Source: Aptenodytes patagonicus
Taxonomy: Eukaryota; Chordata; Aves; Sphenisciformes; Spheniscidae
Reading direction: 5' to 3'
DNA: 64,000 bases
Assembly (NCBI RefSeq): GCF_965638725.1
Contig: NC_134951.1
Coordinates: 434,001 to 498,000, forward strand
This document shows positions 53,001 to 62,499 of the stretch, piece by piece. The stretch's first letter is position 1; every line of letters starts with the position of its first letter. The translations under genes and the position numbers were made by a program. The notes under the pieces were generated by a model. That model made no database searches. It was not told where the DNA came from and saw nothing but the letters and a program-made list of their open reading frames with translations.

Positions 53001-55870
53001 AGCGTCACCGGCTCGTATCAGCGCCGTCAGGCAACTCTGCACCCAGAGTCCTCGAAGGAGGAAACAGCCGAGATCGTCACGACCCAGCCGGCGAACAACC
53101 CGCAACCGACAAACCACGAGTACAGACAGCAGCTCACACCCCCTCGCCTCCCGCCTCCCGCGCTACCCGTCACGCAACGTGCTTATCGTCTGCTTTTGAA
53201 CTCAGATTGTCGCAGGGACAGATACCCTGTCTACGCTTCAGGGAGTTTAGGTGACGCAGCAAGACTTTAACGGCTGTTCCAAGTTTTGCGGAGTCTAACA
53301 TTTCTGTACGCGGTGGATTTCAGCCACAGCACGTTATTAAATCTGGGTCAGGCGCCTTTCGTTGCATGTGTGGCCAGCAGGAGTAGGGAAGCGATCATGC
53401 CCCTGTACTCGGCACTGGTGAGGCCACACCTCGAATACTGTGTTCAGTTTTGGGCCCCTCACTACAAGAAGGACATCGAGGTGCTGGAGCGTGTCCAGAG
53501 AAGGGCAACGAGGCTGGTGAGGGGTCTGGAGAACAAGTCTGATGAGGAGCGGCTGAGGGAACTGGGGTTGTTTAGCCTGGAGAAAAGGAGGCTGAGGGGA
53601 GACCTCATCGCTCTCTACAACCACCTGAAAGGAGGTTGTAGCGAGGTGGGGGTCGGTCTCTTCTCCCAAGGAACAAGCGACAGGACGAGAGGAAATGGCC
53701 TCAAGTTGCGCCAGGGGAGGTTTAGATTGGACATGAGGAAAAATGTCTTTACTGAAAGAGTGGTTAAAGATTGGAACAGGCTGCCCGGGGAAGTGGTTGA
53801 GTCCCCATCCCTGGAGGTATTTAAAAGACGTGTAGATGCAGCGCTTAGGAACATGGTTTAGTGGGCATGGTGGTGTTGGGTCGACGGTTGGACTCGATGA
53901 TCTTAGAGGTTTTTTCCAACCTTAATGATTCTATGGTTCTATGATTCTATGTTTATTTCAGTAACCATTTTGAAAAGAGGAATAGGAAAAAAATAGCTGC
54001 CGCTACGTCAATAAACTAAGCGATGCTGTCAGCGAAGCGGACGGAGCAACAGCCGCGCAACGGCATTTCTCACTGCTGAGCTGTGCAGAGCAGCTACAGG
54101 GCAACCGCGCTTCAGCCCCAGGCCGCTCTCCCTGAGCAACATCTGCCGTGACACACACAGAAATAACGCGCTAATTCTACTCCGAGCTGCCTCTGTGTGC
54201 AAAAGCTGGATGCGGAGGACCGCCTGTGCTCAGCGGAGCGGAGGAAACCTCCCCACCCCTGCGGCAGGGGAGACCAGAGGCGCTCCGGGCACGAGCGAGA
54301 CGTGACGCGACGCTCGGGTGAGAGCGAGGAGCCGAGCGGGCGACTGCTGCGGGAGAGCCCCGCCAGGCAGCCGCTTTCCCAGCGGACACGTTACCTCAGC
54401 AGAGGCCGTTTGGGGTTCCTCTCTAAAACCCAGCCACGCTCCGGCACCACAAGGACGGGCGGGAGGGAAGACAAACGAGTTCTACAGATTCATCTGAAAC
54501 AGGGAGCACAAGCGGCAGAAGCGGCTCCCCAGGGCCTCAGCCGGTAAGACAGGGAGGAGGGTTCGCCAGCGACGCTTTCTCAGGATTCCTCCCAGACAGC
54601 AGACAGGGAGTGGGTGAAGAAAGAAACCAGAAATTCCCTTCCAGCCGCCTCCTGCCGTTCTGCCTCCTGCCTACAGCAAAAGTACAACTTCAAGCACGAG
54701 ACAGAGCTCCCAGGCCGGCCCGGCGCTCGCCAGACCGCCGAGCACCGTCTGTTCCGCTCCCATAGCGAAGGCGACCGCCACCCTGGGCTGCAGGCAGGAG
54801 CGCTCGTCCCTGGGCGAAGGCGGGGGACGCGATAACGAGCTCGGGGGTCTCCCGGCACAGAGGGGCTGGGGCGCGGGAGCCGGCCTCCTCCTCCCGAGGC
54901 GCGATGAACCCGCGCGGTAAAGCTGAACCGGGACCGCGCTCTTTGTGCCGCTCCTTTCAAGCGGGTTTAAGGACAACGCCCCGAGCGCCCAGGCTCTCCC
55001 TCCCAAAGCGGCGAAGAGCGCAGGCTGCCGGAACACCAGCCGGCCTCAGCGGGGGCTGGGGAAACAACGGCACCCGGAGCTTCGGCTCCGCTGCCTTAGT
55101 GCGGGTCGGGAGCGAGCTGGGCGCCCTCGGGCCTGGGGACGAGCGGCCCGCAGACAGGCGCGGGCAGGGCGCCCGCGAGGCCCGGCCTGGCCGGGCACAC
55201 TCACGGCTCTCAGGGCTTCCTCCAGCGAGCGGCACCTGCCGGGCTTGACGCCGGCGTCGTTCGCCGGCGGCTTCTTCGCGCTCTTCCCCGCGTGCTGCTT
55301 CCGGTGCGGCTGCTCGGGCGCCGAGGCGGGAGGGACCTGCTCCTTGTTCTGCTTCTTCAGCGTCTTCTCGAAGCCCAGCTCGAAGATGGTGTCGGAGGTG
55401 GCGATGGGAGCTGGAAGCCGGGGGAAGGGGAGAAGGTGTCCAGGAGCTCGGCGGGCAGCGCCGAGAGCACCGGGACGCCCCCCCGGGCCCGAACCCCGCC
55501 GTGGGGAGGCGGCTCGGGCCCACCCCGGGGTCCCGCGGGGTCGCTCCCCCCTCCCCACGGCCTCGCCGCGCCCGCGGGGCGCTCGGGCCCGCCCGCGCAG
55601 CGCAGGGGAACGACCGACCGACCGACCCTCGCCCCACGCGAGACCACCCGGCCCCCGAGCAGGCCCTCCCCGCAGCCACCGGGGCCCCGCACCGGGGCCC
55701 TGCACGACACCCCCCCCCCCGCGCTCACCGGCCAGGGGCAGCGCACGGCCGGCGTTGGCCTCGCCCAGGGCGCGGCGGCTGCCGGGGCCGCCCGCGGGCC
55801 GCCGGCCCTTGCGCACCACCTCCCAGCGGCCGCCGCCGGCCGAGGCCGGGCCCGCTCCCGCCGCCGCCAT
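38007..55870 (-). CDS. TMEM214: Transmembrane protein 214
   Basis: ER membrane protein that in human anchors procaspase-4 during ER-stress apoptosis. Coding exons (minus): 55729-55870, 55205-55410, 52228-52378, 50188-50322, 48451-48533, 47548-47653, 46318-46399, 44363-44464, 44110-44251, 43285-43376, 43104-43152, 42361-42474, 41690-41807, 41115-41211, 40673-40829, 39274-39425 and 38007-38133. They sum to 684 residues (human 689) in one frame. Landmarks that match human: [14 protein letters not shown] at the start, [104 protein letters not shown], a membrane segment [19 protein letters not shown], and the end [14 protein letters not shown]1 fragment abuts the acceptor of exon 13. The start ATG is the one expected from homology, inside a CpG island. 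Confidence 0.95.
39782..40317 (+). mobile_element. CR1 LINE, 3' fragment
   Basis: 5'-truncated CR1 encoding the last 150 or so codons of ORF2 ([19 protein letters not shown] ... ALRDMV) and the standard tail (aatgattctatgattc). It lies antisense in TMEM214 intron 15. Confidence 0.95.
41820..42020 (+). mobile_element. CR1 LINE tail fragment at a TMEM214 splice acceptor
   Basis: About 200 bp of CR1 3' end (from gaggaaaaatgtctttactg to aatgattctatga). It sits in TMEM214 intron 12 and its 5' edge is 13 bases from exon 13. On the gene strand it contributes TTTTTCCTC of the pyrimidine tract. Confidence 0.95.
44990..45009. repeat. 20-base C run
   Basis: Homopolymer in TMEM214 intron 7. The length is likely uncertain in the assembly. 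Confidence 0.9.
47187..47240 (+). mobile_element. Short CR1-like tail fragment
   Basis: Matches the last 50 bases of CR1 copies (ggttggactcaatgatctta ... atgattc) with several differences. It lies in TMEM214 intron 6. Confidence 0.8.
48620..48645. repeat. 26-base G run
   Basis: Longest homopolymer of the window, in TMEM214 intron 4 just upstream of exon 5, followed by a short GT tract. It could form a G-quadruplex. Confidence 0.9.
51197..51913 (+). mobile_element. CR1 LINE, 3' fragment of about 0.7 kb
   Basis: Starts inside the ORF2 segment YRLGEE...[13 protein letters not shown] and runs through a continuous open frame of 193 codons to ALRDMV and the CR1 tail. It lies antisense in TMEM214 intron 3. 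It is well preserved, so probably young. Confidence 0.95.
51938..51989 (+). mobile_element. Second, older CR1 tail fragment
   Basis: ggttggactcgatgacctca ... ttccaacctaaacgattctg, an independent CR1-type tail 25 bases after the previous copy. Confidence 0.75.
53369..53951 (+). mobile_element. CR1 LINE, 3' fragment
   Basis: Starts at the ORF2 segment [19 protein letters not shown] and ends with a tail containing repeated attctatg units. It lies antisense in TMEM214 intron 2. Confidence 0.95.
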
Positions 55871-56278
55871 CGCCGCCGAGCCCAGGGGAGCGGGGCGGGG
55901 CCGAGCGCATGCGCCCGCCGCCCCCGCCCATTGGCTGCGGCCGCGCACACCGGGCGCCGCGCGGCTGGTGCCACGTCTCCGCCCCGCCCCGCCGCGCCGC
56001 GCCACGTGACCGGGCAGCCGCGCCCCCCTCCTCCCCCGGGGTTGCCCCGCCCCCAGAGCGGCCCCGCCCCGCCCTCTCCGCGGGCCCCGGGCACGGCCCG
56101 ACCCAGGAGGGGGCGGCCCGAGGCGGAGGGAAGGGCGGGGCCGGCGGGGAGGGGCGGGGCCATGCGGACCGCGCCCCTGCCGGCCGAGGCGCCAGGAGGC
56201 GGGGCCTTGTGGGAGGAGCGTGGCCATGCAGATCGCACCGGTTGCAGGCCGGGCCGCCGGGGGCGGGGCCTGGCGGGC
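55871..56278. promoter_or_regulatory. TMEM214: TMEM214 CpG promoter
   Basis: Dense CpG and GC boxes (gggcggggcc) directly upstream of the TMEM214 start, plus a CCCATTGG (inverted CCAAT) near 55928. It passes into the U1 upstream region without a spacer. Confidence 0.6.
56226..56233 (+). promoter_or_regulatory. Second octamer-like element upstream of the U1 gene
   Basis: ATGCAGAT at about -358 from the plus-strand U1 start, inside the local tandem duplication. It falls outside the region shared with the other arm. Confidence 0.4.
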
Positions 56279-56363
56279 GGGGGCGGGGCCACGCAGGTCG
56301 CGCCGCGGCCGGCGGAGCCGCTGCGGGCCGACAGGGGCGGGGCCTTACGGGGGGAGGCGTGGC

Positions 56364-56371
56364 CATGCAGA
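56364..56371 (+). promoter_or_regulatory. U1 distal sequence element (octamer)
   Basis: ATGCAGAT, one base off the Oct-1 octamer ATGCAAAT, sits at -220 from the U1 start. That is where vertebrate snRNA genes carry their distal element. The proximal element expected near -55 is not clearly recognisable. Confidence 0.7.
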
Positions 56372-56583
56372 TCAGCCACCGCGCGGGGCCTGCCGGGAGC
56401 CCCACGCGCCAAGCCGCGGCCGGCCGCGGGCGTGCGCGGTCGCTGCGTGGGCGCTGCGCGTGGCGGAGGCGTGGGGCGCGTGAGGCGGCGCGCGGTGGCT
56501 GTGGTGTTGTGTGTCGTCGGGGCGTGTCCGTGTGGTGAGCGTGCGTGGTGCGCGCGGTGGTGCGGCGGGGGCGGTGTGGGGGC

Positions 56584-56747
56584 ATACTTACCTGGCAGGG
56601 GAGACACCATGATCAGGCAGGTGGTTTTCCCAGGGCGAGGCTCATCCCCTGCACTCCGGGTGTGCTGACCCCTGCGATTTCCCCAAATGCGGGAAACTCG
56701 ACTGCATAATTTGTGGTAGTGGGGGACTGCGTTCGCGCTCTCCCCTG
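56584..56747 (+). ncRNA. U1 small nuclear RNA (variant), plus-strand copy
   Basis: Exactly 164 nt, starting ATACTTACCTGG (pairs with 5' splice sites) and ending CGCGCTCTCCCCTG. The Sm site AATTTGTGG and all four stem-loops are present. U1 snRNP recognises 5' splice sites and suppresses premature polyadenylation. Compared with the human RNA as I remember it, loop I reads ATCAGGCAG instead of ATCACGAAG (U1-70K site). Loop II reads CCTGCAC instead of ATTGCAC (U1A site). The promoter octamer and 3' box suggest an expressible gene, although the altered loops could also mark a decaying copy. Confidence 0.95.
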
Positions 56748-56756
56748 GCCCGGGCG

Positions 56757-56773
56757 GTGAAGGACAGAGCTGA
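56757..56773 (+). terminator. U1 3' box, plus-strand copy
   Basis: GGTGAAGGACAGAGCTG begins 10 bases after the RNA 3' end and resembles the snRNA 3'-end processing box (GTTT..AAAR..AGA). It is conserved in the other arm. Confidence 0.6.
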
Positions 56774-57396
56774 CCCTGCAGGGACCCGTGGGAGGTGGTC
56801 GAGGGGTACGAAGCGGCGGCACTCGGCTGTTCGCGGTCCCGTTACCGTTGCGGGCCGCGCCGCCAGCACGGAACCGGATCCGGAAGCTGCAGCGTGGCGG
56901 CGGCGCGGGGGGATGGCGTCACGCCGGTAAACGTCATTGCCGCAACGCTCCGCACCCTCCCCCGCCACGTGACGGGGCCGCGCGGCTGGTCGGCGGGCGC
57001 GGCGTCCCCCGCCGGGACCCGCGGAACGGGACCTGCGGGGCCGCACGGAGACGCGAGCGTCCCTCTCCCTGCACAACCGCACACGCCCACGCGCCAACAC
57101 GAGATGTCCGGACGGGCCCGCGGGACCCCCGAACCCAGGGGACGCCAGGCGCGGGGCAGAACGGGACGGACCCGGGACTCCCCCGTGAGATGATAAAGCA
57201 CAACCGCAGAGCAGTGACGCCGTTACCCGCGTCCCGTCAGCAGCACGCGCCGCCCGCCACCGGCGCAGGTGGCGCGACCCCGGCACGGGCGACTCCGCCT
57301 CAACCGCGGGAGGAGCCGCGGCGGGACCGGCCGGGCCCGCTGCTGAGCGCAGCTGCCAACCCCAGCGCCCGCCGCCCCCGCCTCGCTCAGGTCAGC

Positions 57397-57414
57397 TCAG
57401 CTCTGTCCTTGCAC
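57397..57414 (-). terminator. U1 3' box, minus-strand copy
   Basis: GGTGCAAGGACAGAGCTG on the minus strand, 10 bases after the RNA end. It has one extra base relative to the other copy. Confidence 0.6.
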
Positions 57415-57423
57415 CGCCCGGGC

Positions 57424-57587
57424 CAGGGGAGAGCGCGAACGCAGTCCCCCACTACCACAAATTATGCAGTCGAGTTTCCCGCATTTGGGGAAATCGCAGG
57501 GGTCAGCACACCCGGAGTGCAGGGGATGAGCCTCGCCCTGGGAAAACCACCTGCCTGATCATGGTGTCTCCCCTGCCAGGTAAGTAT
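57424..57587 (-). ncRNA. U1 small nuclear RNA (variant), minus-strand copy
   Basis: 164 nt, identical by eye to the plus-strand copy at 56584-56747, including the altered loops I and II, the intact 5' ATACTTACCTGG and the Sm site AATTTGTGG. The two genes converge with 676 bases between their 3' ends. Shared substitutions in RNA and flanks point to a recent inverted duplication or continuing gene conversion. Confidence 0.95.
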
Positions 57588-57798
57588 GCCCCCACACCGC
57601 CCCCGCCGCACCACCGCGCGCACCACGCACGCTCACCACACGGACACGCCCCGACGACACACAACACCACAGCCACCACGCGCCGCCTCACGCGCCCCAC
57701 GCCTCCGCCACGCGCAGCGCCCACGCGGCGGCCGCGCACGCCCGCGGCCGGCCGCGGCTTGGCGCGTGGGGCTCCCGGCAGGCCCCGCGCGGTGGCTG

Positions 57799-57806
57799 AT
57801 CTGCAT
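57799..57806 (-). promoter_or_regulatory. U1 distal sequence element, minus-strand copy
   Basis: ATGCAGAT on the minus strand at about -219 from the U1 start, the mirror of 56364-56371. Confidence 0.7.
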
Positions 57807-57892
57807 GGCCACGCCTCCCCCCGTAAGGCCCCGCCCCTGTCGGCCCGCAGCGGCTCCGCCGGCCGCGGCGCGACCTGCGTGGCCCCGCCCCC

Positions 57893-58720
57893 GGCGGCCC
57901 CGCTCATTCCCGGCTCGGGGGGGGGGGGGGGCCCGGCCCTTTCGTGCCGCTGCCCGGCTCCCCCCGGCTCGTGTCCGTGTCCCCCCCCCGCGCGTCCCCC
58001 GCGGTGCCGCGGTCCCACCGGCGCCAGCCCGGACCCTCGGGCTGTCCCGGCACCGGTCCCGCCGCCCCGGGCTGCGGCGCACCTCGCTCGGCGCCGTCCT
58101 CGCTGCCGGCCGGGGCTGCCCCTGCGGCCTCGGCCCCGCCGCCCCGGCCGTGGGCCGGCTGGCGTCCGCCGGTCCCCGTCCCCAGGCGCCCACCGCGGAG
58201 CAAGACGCTCCCCACAGGCCTGGCGGGCCCCGGCGCCGCCGTCGGCCTCGGCTGCTCCCGCCCTGGGGCCGGCCGCCGGTGGCGCGGGGCGGCCGTGGCC
58301 TTCCTGCCGCCCTCGGGCTCTCCCGCCACGGCCCTGGCCGATCGCAGGTCGTAGCCGGGACAGGGGACAGGGGGAGCGGACGCGTCCCGGCCCCCGGGGA
58401 CGAGGCCGGGCGAGGTGACGCCCCGCGGGAACCGAGTGGCCAGGGGCTGCAGAGCCCCGGGGCAGGGTGCTGTGCACAGGGGGCCTGGTGACACAGGAGG
58501 TGGGACAGGCGGCGGCGCTGGACGCCTGCGTCACCCCGCGGCTTGTGGGTCCCGGCGCCCAGGGCCCCGGGAAAGGCTGGAGCAGGGACGATGCCCCCCC
58601 TGGGACGGGGATCGGGGCAGGGAACGCCACAGCGGCCTGGATGTACACGGGGCCCTGGGCCCGACGAGGCGCGGCAGGCATGCGCAGGAGCTGGCGGGGA
58701 CCATCGCGAGCCACCCCCGG
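57893..58720. other. CpG-rich sequence between the U1 arm and the retroviral LTR
   Basis: GC-rich single-copy sequence with open frames in several phases but no recognisable domain, splice pattern or RNA gene. I see nothing I can name. Confidence 0.5.
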
Positions 58721-59791
58721 TGTTACCGTAAGCCGGCAGATGAAGAACTCTCTAAGACTCAATTTGGAGTTTTAGAAAGCAGGCATTCTTTACTGCGGCG
58801 CCGGGCGCACAGGGGATCGCTCCACCTCGTGTGCGCCCCGAGCTGCTCAACTGTGGGAGTTAAGTACAGTCAGAATATGCATATTCATTAGATTTCCGCG
58901 ACATGATTAACGTATTAATGTTAGTTCATTAACATATGTAAAAGTCTTTCACGCATGCGCTCTTAGGTCCATCGGTGGTCTTTCAGGGTCCTCTGGTGGT
59001 CGTCGACGGTCTTCCTCACCGTGACCGCTAGCTGAACTCGGTTCTCGCGCGTGCACCGTTTGTCCGTTGGCTCGGTTTGCAGACTTTCACCTTCACAAAC
59101 CGGCTGCCTTCAGCGTCGCTTCCGCATCTACAGAGTTCCAAGGTCTTCTGTCCTGCTGAACGTTTGGCTTATCTATCCAGAGAGCGTACCCCCACTGCAC
59201 GGAGCGCGCCCCTGCTGAACGTTTGGCTTATCTATCCAGAGAGCGTACCCCCACTGCACGGAGCGCGCCCCTGCTGAATGTTTGGCTTATCTATCCAGAG
59301 AGCGTACCCCCACTGCACGGAGCGTGCCCCTGCTGAACGTTTGGCTTATCTATCCAGAGAGCGTACCCCCACTGCACGGAGCGCGCCCCTGCTGAACGTT
59401 TGGCTTATCTATCCAGAGAGCGTACCCCCACTGCACGGAGCGCGCCCCTGCTGAACGTTTGGCTTATCTATCCAGAGAGCGTACCCCCACTGCACGGAGC
59501 GCGCCCCTGCTGAACGTTTGGCTTATCTATCCAGAGAGCGTACCCCCACTGCACGGAGCGCGCCCCTGCTGAACGTTTGGCTTATCTATCCAGAGAGCGT
59601 ACCCCCACTGCACGGAGCGCGCCCCTGCTGAACGTTTGGCTTATCTATCCAGAGAGCGTACCCCCACTGCACGGAGCGCGCCCCTGCTGAACGTTTGGCT
59701 CATCTGCTCACAGAGCCTGTCAAGCTCGGCTGCGTCACGTCCAGTGACGAGAACCAGATGTCTCCTCAGTATTCCTTTGTACTCGGTATCA
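58721..59791 (-). mobile_element. 3' LTR of a gammaretrovirus-like endogenous retrovirus
   Basis: On the minus strand it begins TGATACCGAG directly after a polypurine tract (59793-59808, AAAAGAAAAGGAGGGA). It ends in CGGTAACA at 58721, followed by host-like CpG-rich DNA. It is about 1.07 kb long because U3 holds a 59-bp tandem array. AGTAAA at 58789-58794 is the probable poly(A) signal, and an AT-rich stretch near 58870-58935 may hold the core promoter. Confidence 0.75.
59161..59691. repeat. 59-bp tandem array in U3 of the LTR
   Basis: Nine consecutive 59-bp units (start cgtttggcttatctatccag) plus the beginning of a tenth, differing from one another at only a few bases. The unit is not a multiple of three and encodes nothing. 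Arrays in U3 often multiply enhancer sites. The homogeneity suggests recent expansion. Confidence 0.9.
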
Positions 59792-59940
59792 ATCCCTCCT
59801 TTTCTTTTGAGGGTTCGTAGCTAGCAAGCTGCAATCCTCATCTCATTAAGAGAGTGGACAAAGGTGTAGCGGACAGGGTTCGTATCTGTCAAGTTGGGTT
59901 ATTCATTTCATCACGTACCAAACCTTTGTATACAATATAA

Positions 59941-60198
59941 CTACAAGTCAGCTTCATCTCGATCCCGGCCCCACTCGTTTTCTAGGTACACTTCAGTTCC
60001 GTGCATGACCACGGTGGAAAGATTTAAATTTCCCTTATTAGAGTGTATTCCCATACTCCCGGTGTACTTCATACGAGCTTGAGACCACGGCCATCCTGGG
60101 GTCCTTTGACCACAGGTCAAGAGGAGTGGCGCTGCCAGGGTTTGGACTAGTAGTATAAAGACAGTATTCCTGTTTGTCATCCTGCGGGGTGTGAGCAT
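59941..60198 (-). mobile_element. Short env remnant of the provirus
   Basis: A frame with a hydrophobic signal-like segment (NTVFILLVQTLAAPLLLTC) lies between integrase and the polypurine tract, where env begins in gammaretroviruses. Only a small part of an envelope gene is represented. Confidence 0.5.
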
Positions 60199-60226
60199 CT
60201 GTTGATCTCTGTTCTCATAATTTTAA

Positions 60227-61219
60227 TTAAGTTCTATTACTTCCAGATGTTCCCTTAACTACTAGTCGAAGAGGTGATCTTGATTCCGCTTTCCATTCTG
60301 CAGGAGCTTTCTTAATTCGAGAGTAGGGAATCCACGGTCCTTTTCCTTCTAGTTTAACTGCTGTATGTGTAGTTAACAAGATTTGAAATGGTCCTTTCCA
60401 TTTCTCTTGTAGTGGTTCAGAAGTCCAGGATTTAATGTATACCCAATCTCCGGGCTGGAATGGATGCGCTGGGGAACCAAGACCTAGAGATTTATTCAAG
60501 ACTACATATTTGTTTAGTTTTTGTAAAACTTTCCCAAGAGCAATCAAGTAGTTTCTCGCATCGTTCTCCCCTTGTGTTCGCATCTCTCCTGGCAGTCCAG
60601 GCGTTTGGTACGGTCGTCTGTACATCAACTCGTACGGGCTGAAGTGTTGCCTACCTCGTGGCTGGACTCTAATTCTTAGCAAAGCTAAAGGCAAAGCCTG
60701 TGTCCAGTTCATCGAGGTTTCCTGACGTATCTTACTCAACTGAGTCTTGAGGGTACAATTAATTCTTCCTACTTTACCACTAGATTGAGGCCTATAAGGG
60801 GTATGTAAATCCCAACTAATATCTAACAGTCTGCTTATTTCGGTAACTACTTTGGCTACAAAATGTGGACCCCTATCTGATGACATCCCTAAAGGTACTC
60901 CAAATCTTGGGATTGTTTCTTTTAATAATATTTTTACTACTACTTTTGCTTTATTGGTGCGACATGGAAAGGCCTCAGGCCATCCCGTATATGTATCCAC
61001 AAGGACCAACAAATACTTTAGCCCTCCTTTTCTTGGCAATTCGGTAAAATCTATTTGCCAATACTCCCCAGGTGCCTGTCCCTCAGTAGTTTTTCCAAAT
61101 CGAATTTTATTCTGTGTTTTTGGGTTGTTTTTACAACATAGCTCACATCTTTGTGTGACTGATTTAATAATTTCCACCATATTTCTGCTAACAACCCACT
61201 TCTGTAAATGTTTTAACAA
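60227..61219 (-). mobile_element. Integrase region of the provirus
   Basis: Shows a zinc-binding end (CELCC), the catalytic core (YWQIDFTELPR, VDTYTGWPEAFPC, SSDRGPHFVAKV) and a C-terminal domain (FQPGDWVYIKSW, EKWKGPFQILLTT) of retroviral integrase, gammaretrovirus-like. Confidence 0.9.
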
Positions 61220-61429
61220 ATTTTCAGTCCCCCAGTGCAGTGTTATGTTCTTCCTTTACTGAACTATTCGTAAGGGAATGCGGAATTACTACTCAACCTG
61301 TAGGTGTAACTGCCCGTCCGTCTTCTCGCCTTTCTGCTTGTAAAGTTTCGATTAATCTTGTATCTTGTTCATCGTAAATAGGGTTTTCTTGAAGGGAGAT
61401 TCTTTTTCCTGGCACTATTGCTCATACAT

Positions 61430-62300
61430 TTTCTTCTATGCCTTTTTCTGCAGCCCGTTTTGCGGCCAAATCAGCCAGCTTATTTCCTCGCTCCTGAGCG
61501 GTTTGTCCCGACTGATGAGCTTCACAATGCATAATAGCTACCGCAGCCGGAGCCTTTATGCTCTCCAGTAGGCTCAAGATCTCTTCTTTACGCTTTATCT
61601 CCGTACCCTGTGAGGATAACGATCCCCTTTCCTTCCAAATTGCTCCATGTAGGGAATCCACGGTCCTTTTCCTTCTAGTCTAACTGCTGTATGGGTAGTT
61701 AACAAGATTTGAAACGGTCCTTTCCATTTTTCTTGTAGTGGTTCAGAAGTCCAGGATTCGAGGTATAACCCAATCTCCGGGTATACATATATAAAAGCAT
61801 ATTTAGAATCTGTCCAAATATGCACACGCTTGTTTGCGCTTAACCGTGGAGCTCGGGTGAGAGCTATCAGTTCGGCCTTCTGAGCTGACGTCCTGATGGG
61901 CAGCGCTTCTGCTTCCACCACCGTTTCGACGGTGGCGATTGCACATCCCGATACCCGCTTTCCTTCTCGCGCAAAGCTGCTGCCGTCCGTGCGTAGCTCC
62001 CGATCCGGATTCTGCAAGGGAACGTCCTTTAAATCGGGTCTGCTTGAACAGACTTCCTCGGTGGTCTGCAGACAGCCATGTTCCGGTTTGCCGCCGCCTT
62101 CGTGTCGAGTTGAGAGAAACGTGGCGGGGTTAATCACGGCAGTAGTCTTTAAGGTCACATCATCTAGTTCTATTAGCACTACTCGATATTTTAGCATTCT
62201 GCTAGGAGACAACCAACGTCCACCCTTCTGGTTCAATACCGTGGTCACCATGTGTGGAACATAAACAGTTATCTTTTGTCCCATAGCAAGTTTTCGAGCC
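61430..62300 (-). mobile_element. RNase H region of the provirus
   Basis: Contains LRTDGSSFAREG and VHIWTDSKYAFIYVYPE, both typical of retroviral RNase H, with part of the connection domain upstream. The boundaries are approximate. Confidence 0.8.
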
Positions 62301-62499
62301 TCCCGTGTGAATAACACTGCTGCAGCTACTGCTCTTAGGCAGCTCGGCCGTCCTTGGCTCACCGGATCAAGTTGTTTAGAAACGTAGGCCACAGCCCCTT
62401 TATATTCCCCCAGCCGCGGGGTTAACACTCCAAGGGCTACTGCTTGTCTTTCATGAGTAGATAGTTCAGATGGCTTTTCTAAATTAGGCGGTCCCAAAG

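Larger units (their letters stand above)
56152..56375. repeat. Imperfect tandem duplication upstream of the U1 gene
   Basis: Two diverged copies of about 130-138 bp, each starting gggcggggcca and ending gtggccatgcagatc, so the octamer-like element is present twice (56226-56233 and 56364-56371). Confidence 0.65.
56279..57892. repeat. Inverted repeat with arms of about 500 bp holding twin U1 genes
   Basis: Arms 56279-56775 and 57396-57892 are almost identical in opposite orientation (position i pairs with 114171-i). Each arm holds about 300 bp of promoter, the 164-nt U1 RNA and the 3' box. The 620-bp centre (56776-57395) is unique, CpG-rich and shows no gene. Confidence 0.9.

Noticed and set aside
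39790-53861. Several 150-193-codon frames with a shared [14 protein letters not shown] motif
   Set aside because: All are 3' fragments of CR1 LINE ORF2 in TMEM214 introns, not members of a host gene family.
57893-58720. MAPRE3, expected next to TMEM214 from human gene order
   Set aside because: No calponin-homology or EB1-type sequence is visible. The interval holds only unassigned CpG-rich DNA before the provirus.
55357-58762. Two long, near-identical Pro/Arg-rich open frames on opposite strands near the U1 genes
   Set aside because: They are reading-frame accidents across the U1 RNAs and their GC-rich promoters, duplicated because the DNA is an inverted repeat.
59161-59691. Regular repeats that could suggest a CRISPR array
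   Set aside because: Units are contiguous with no unique spacers, the DNA is vertebrate, and the array sits inside a retroviral LTR.
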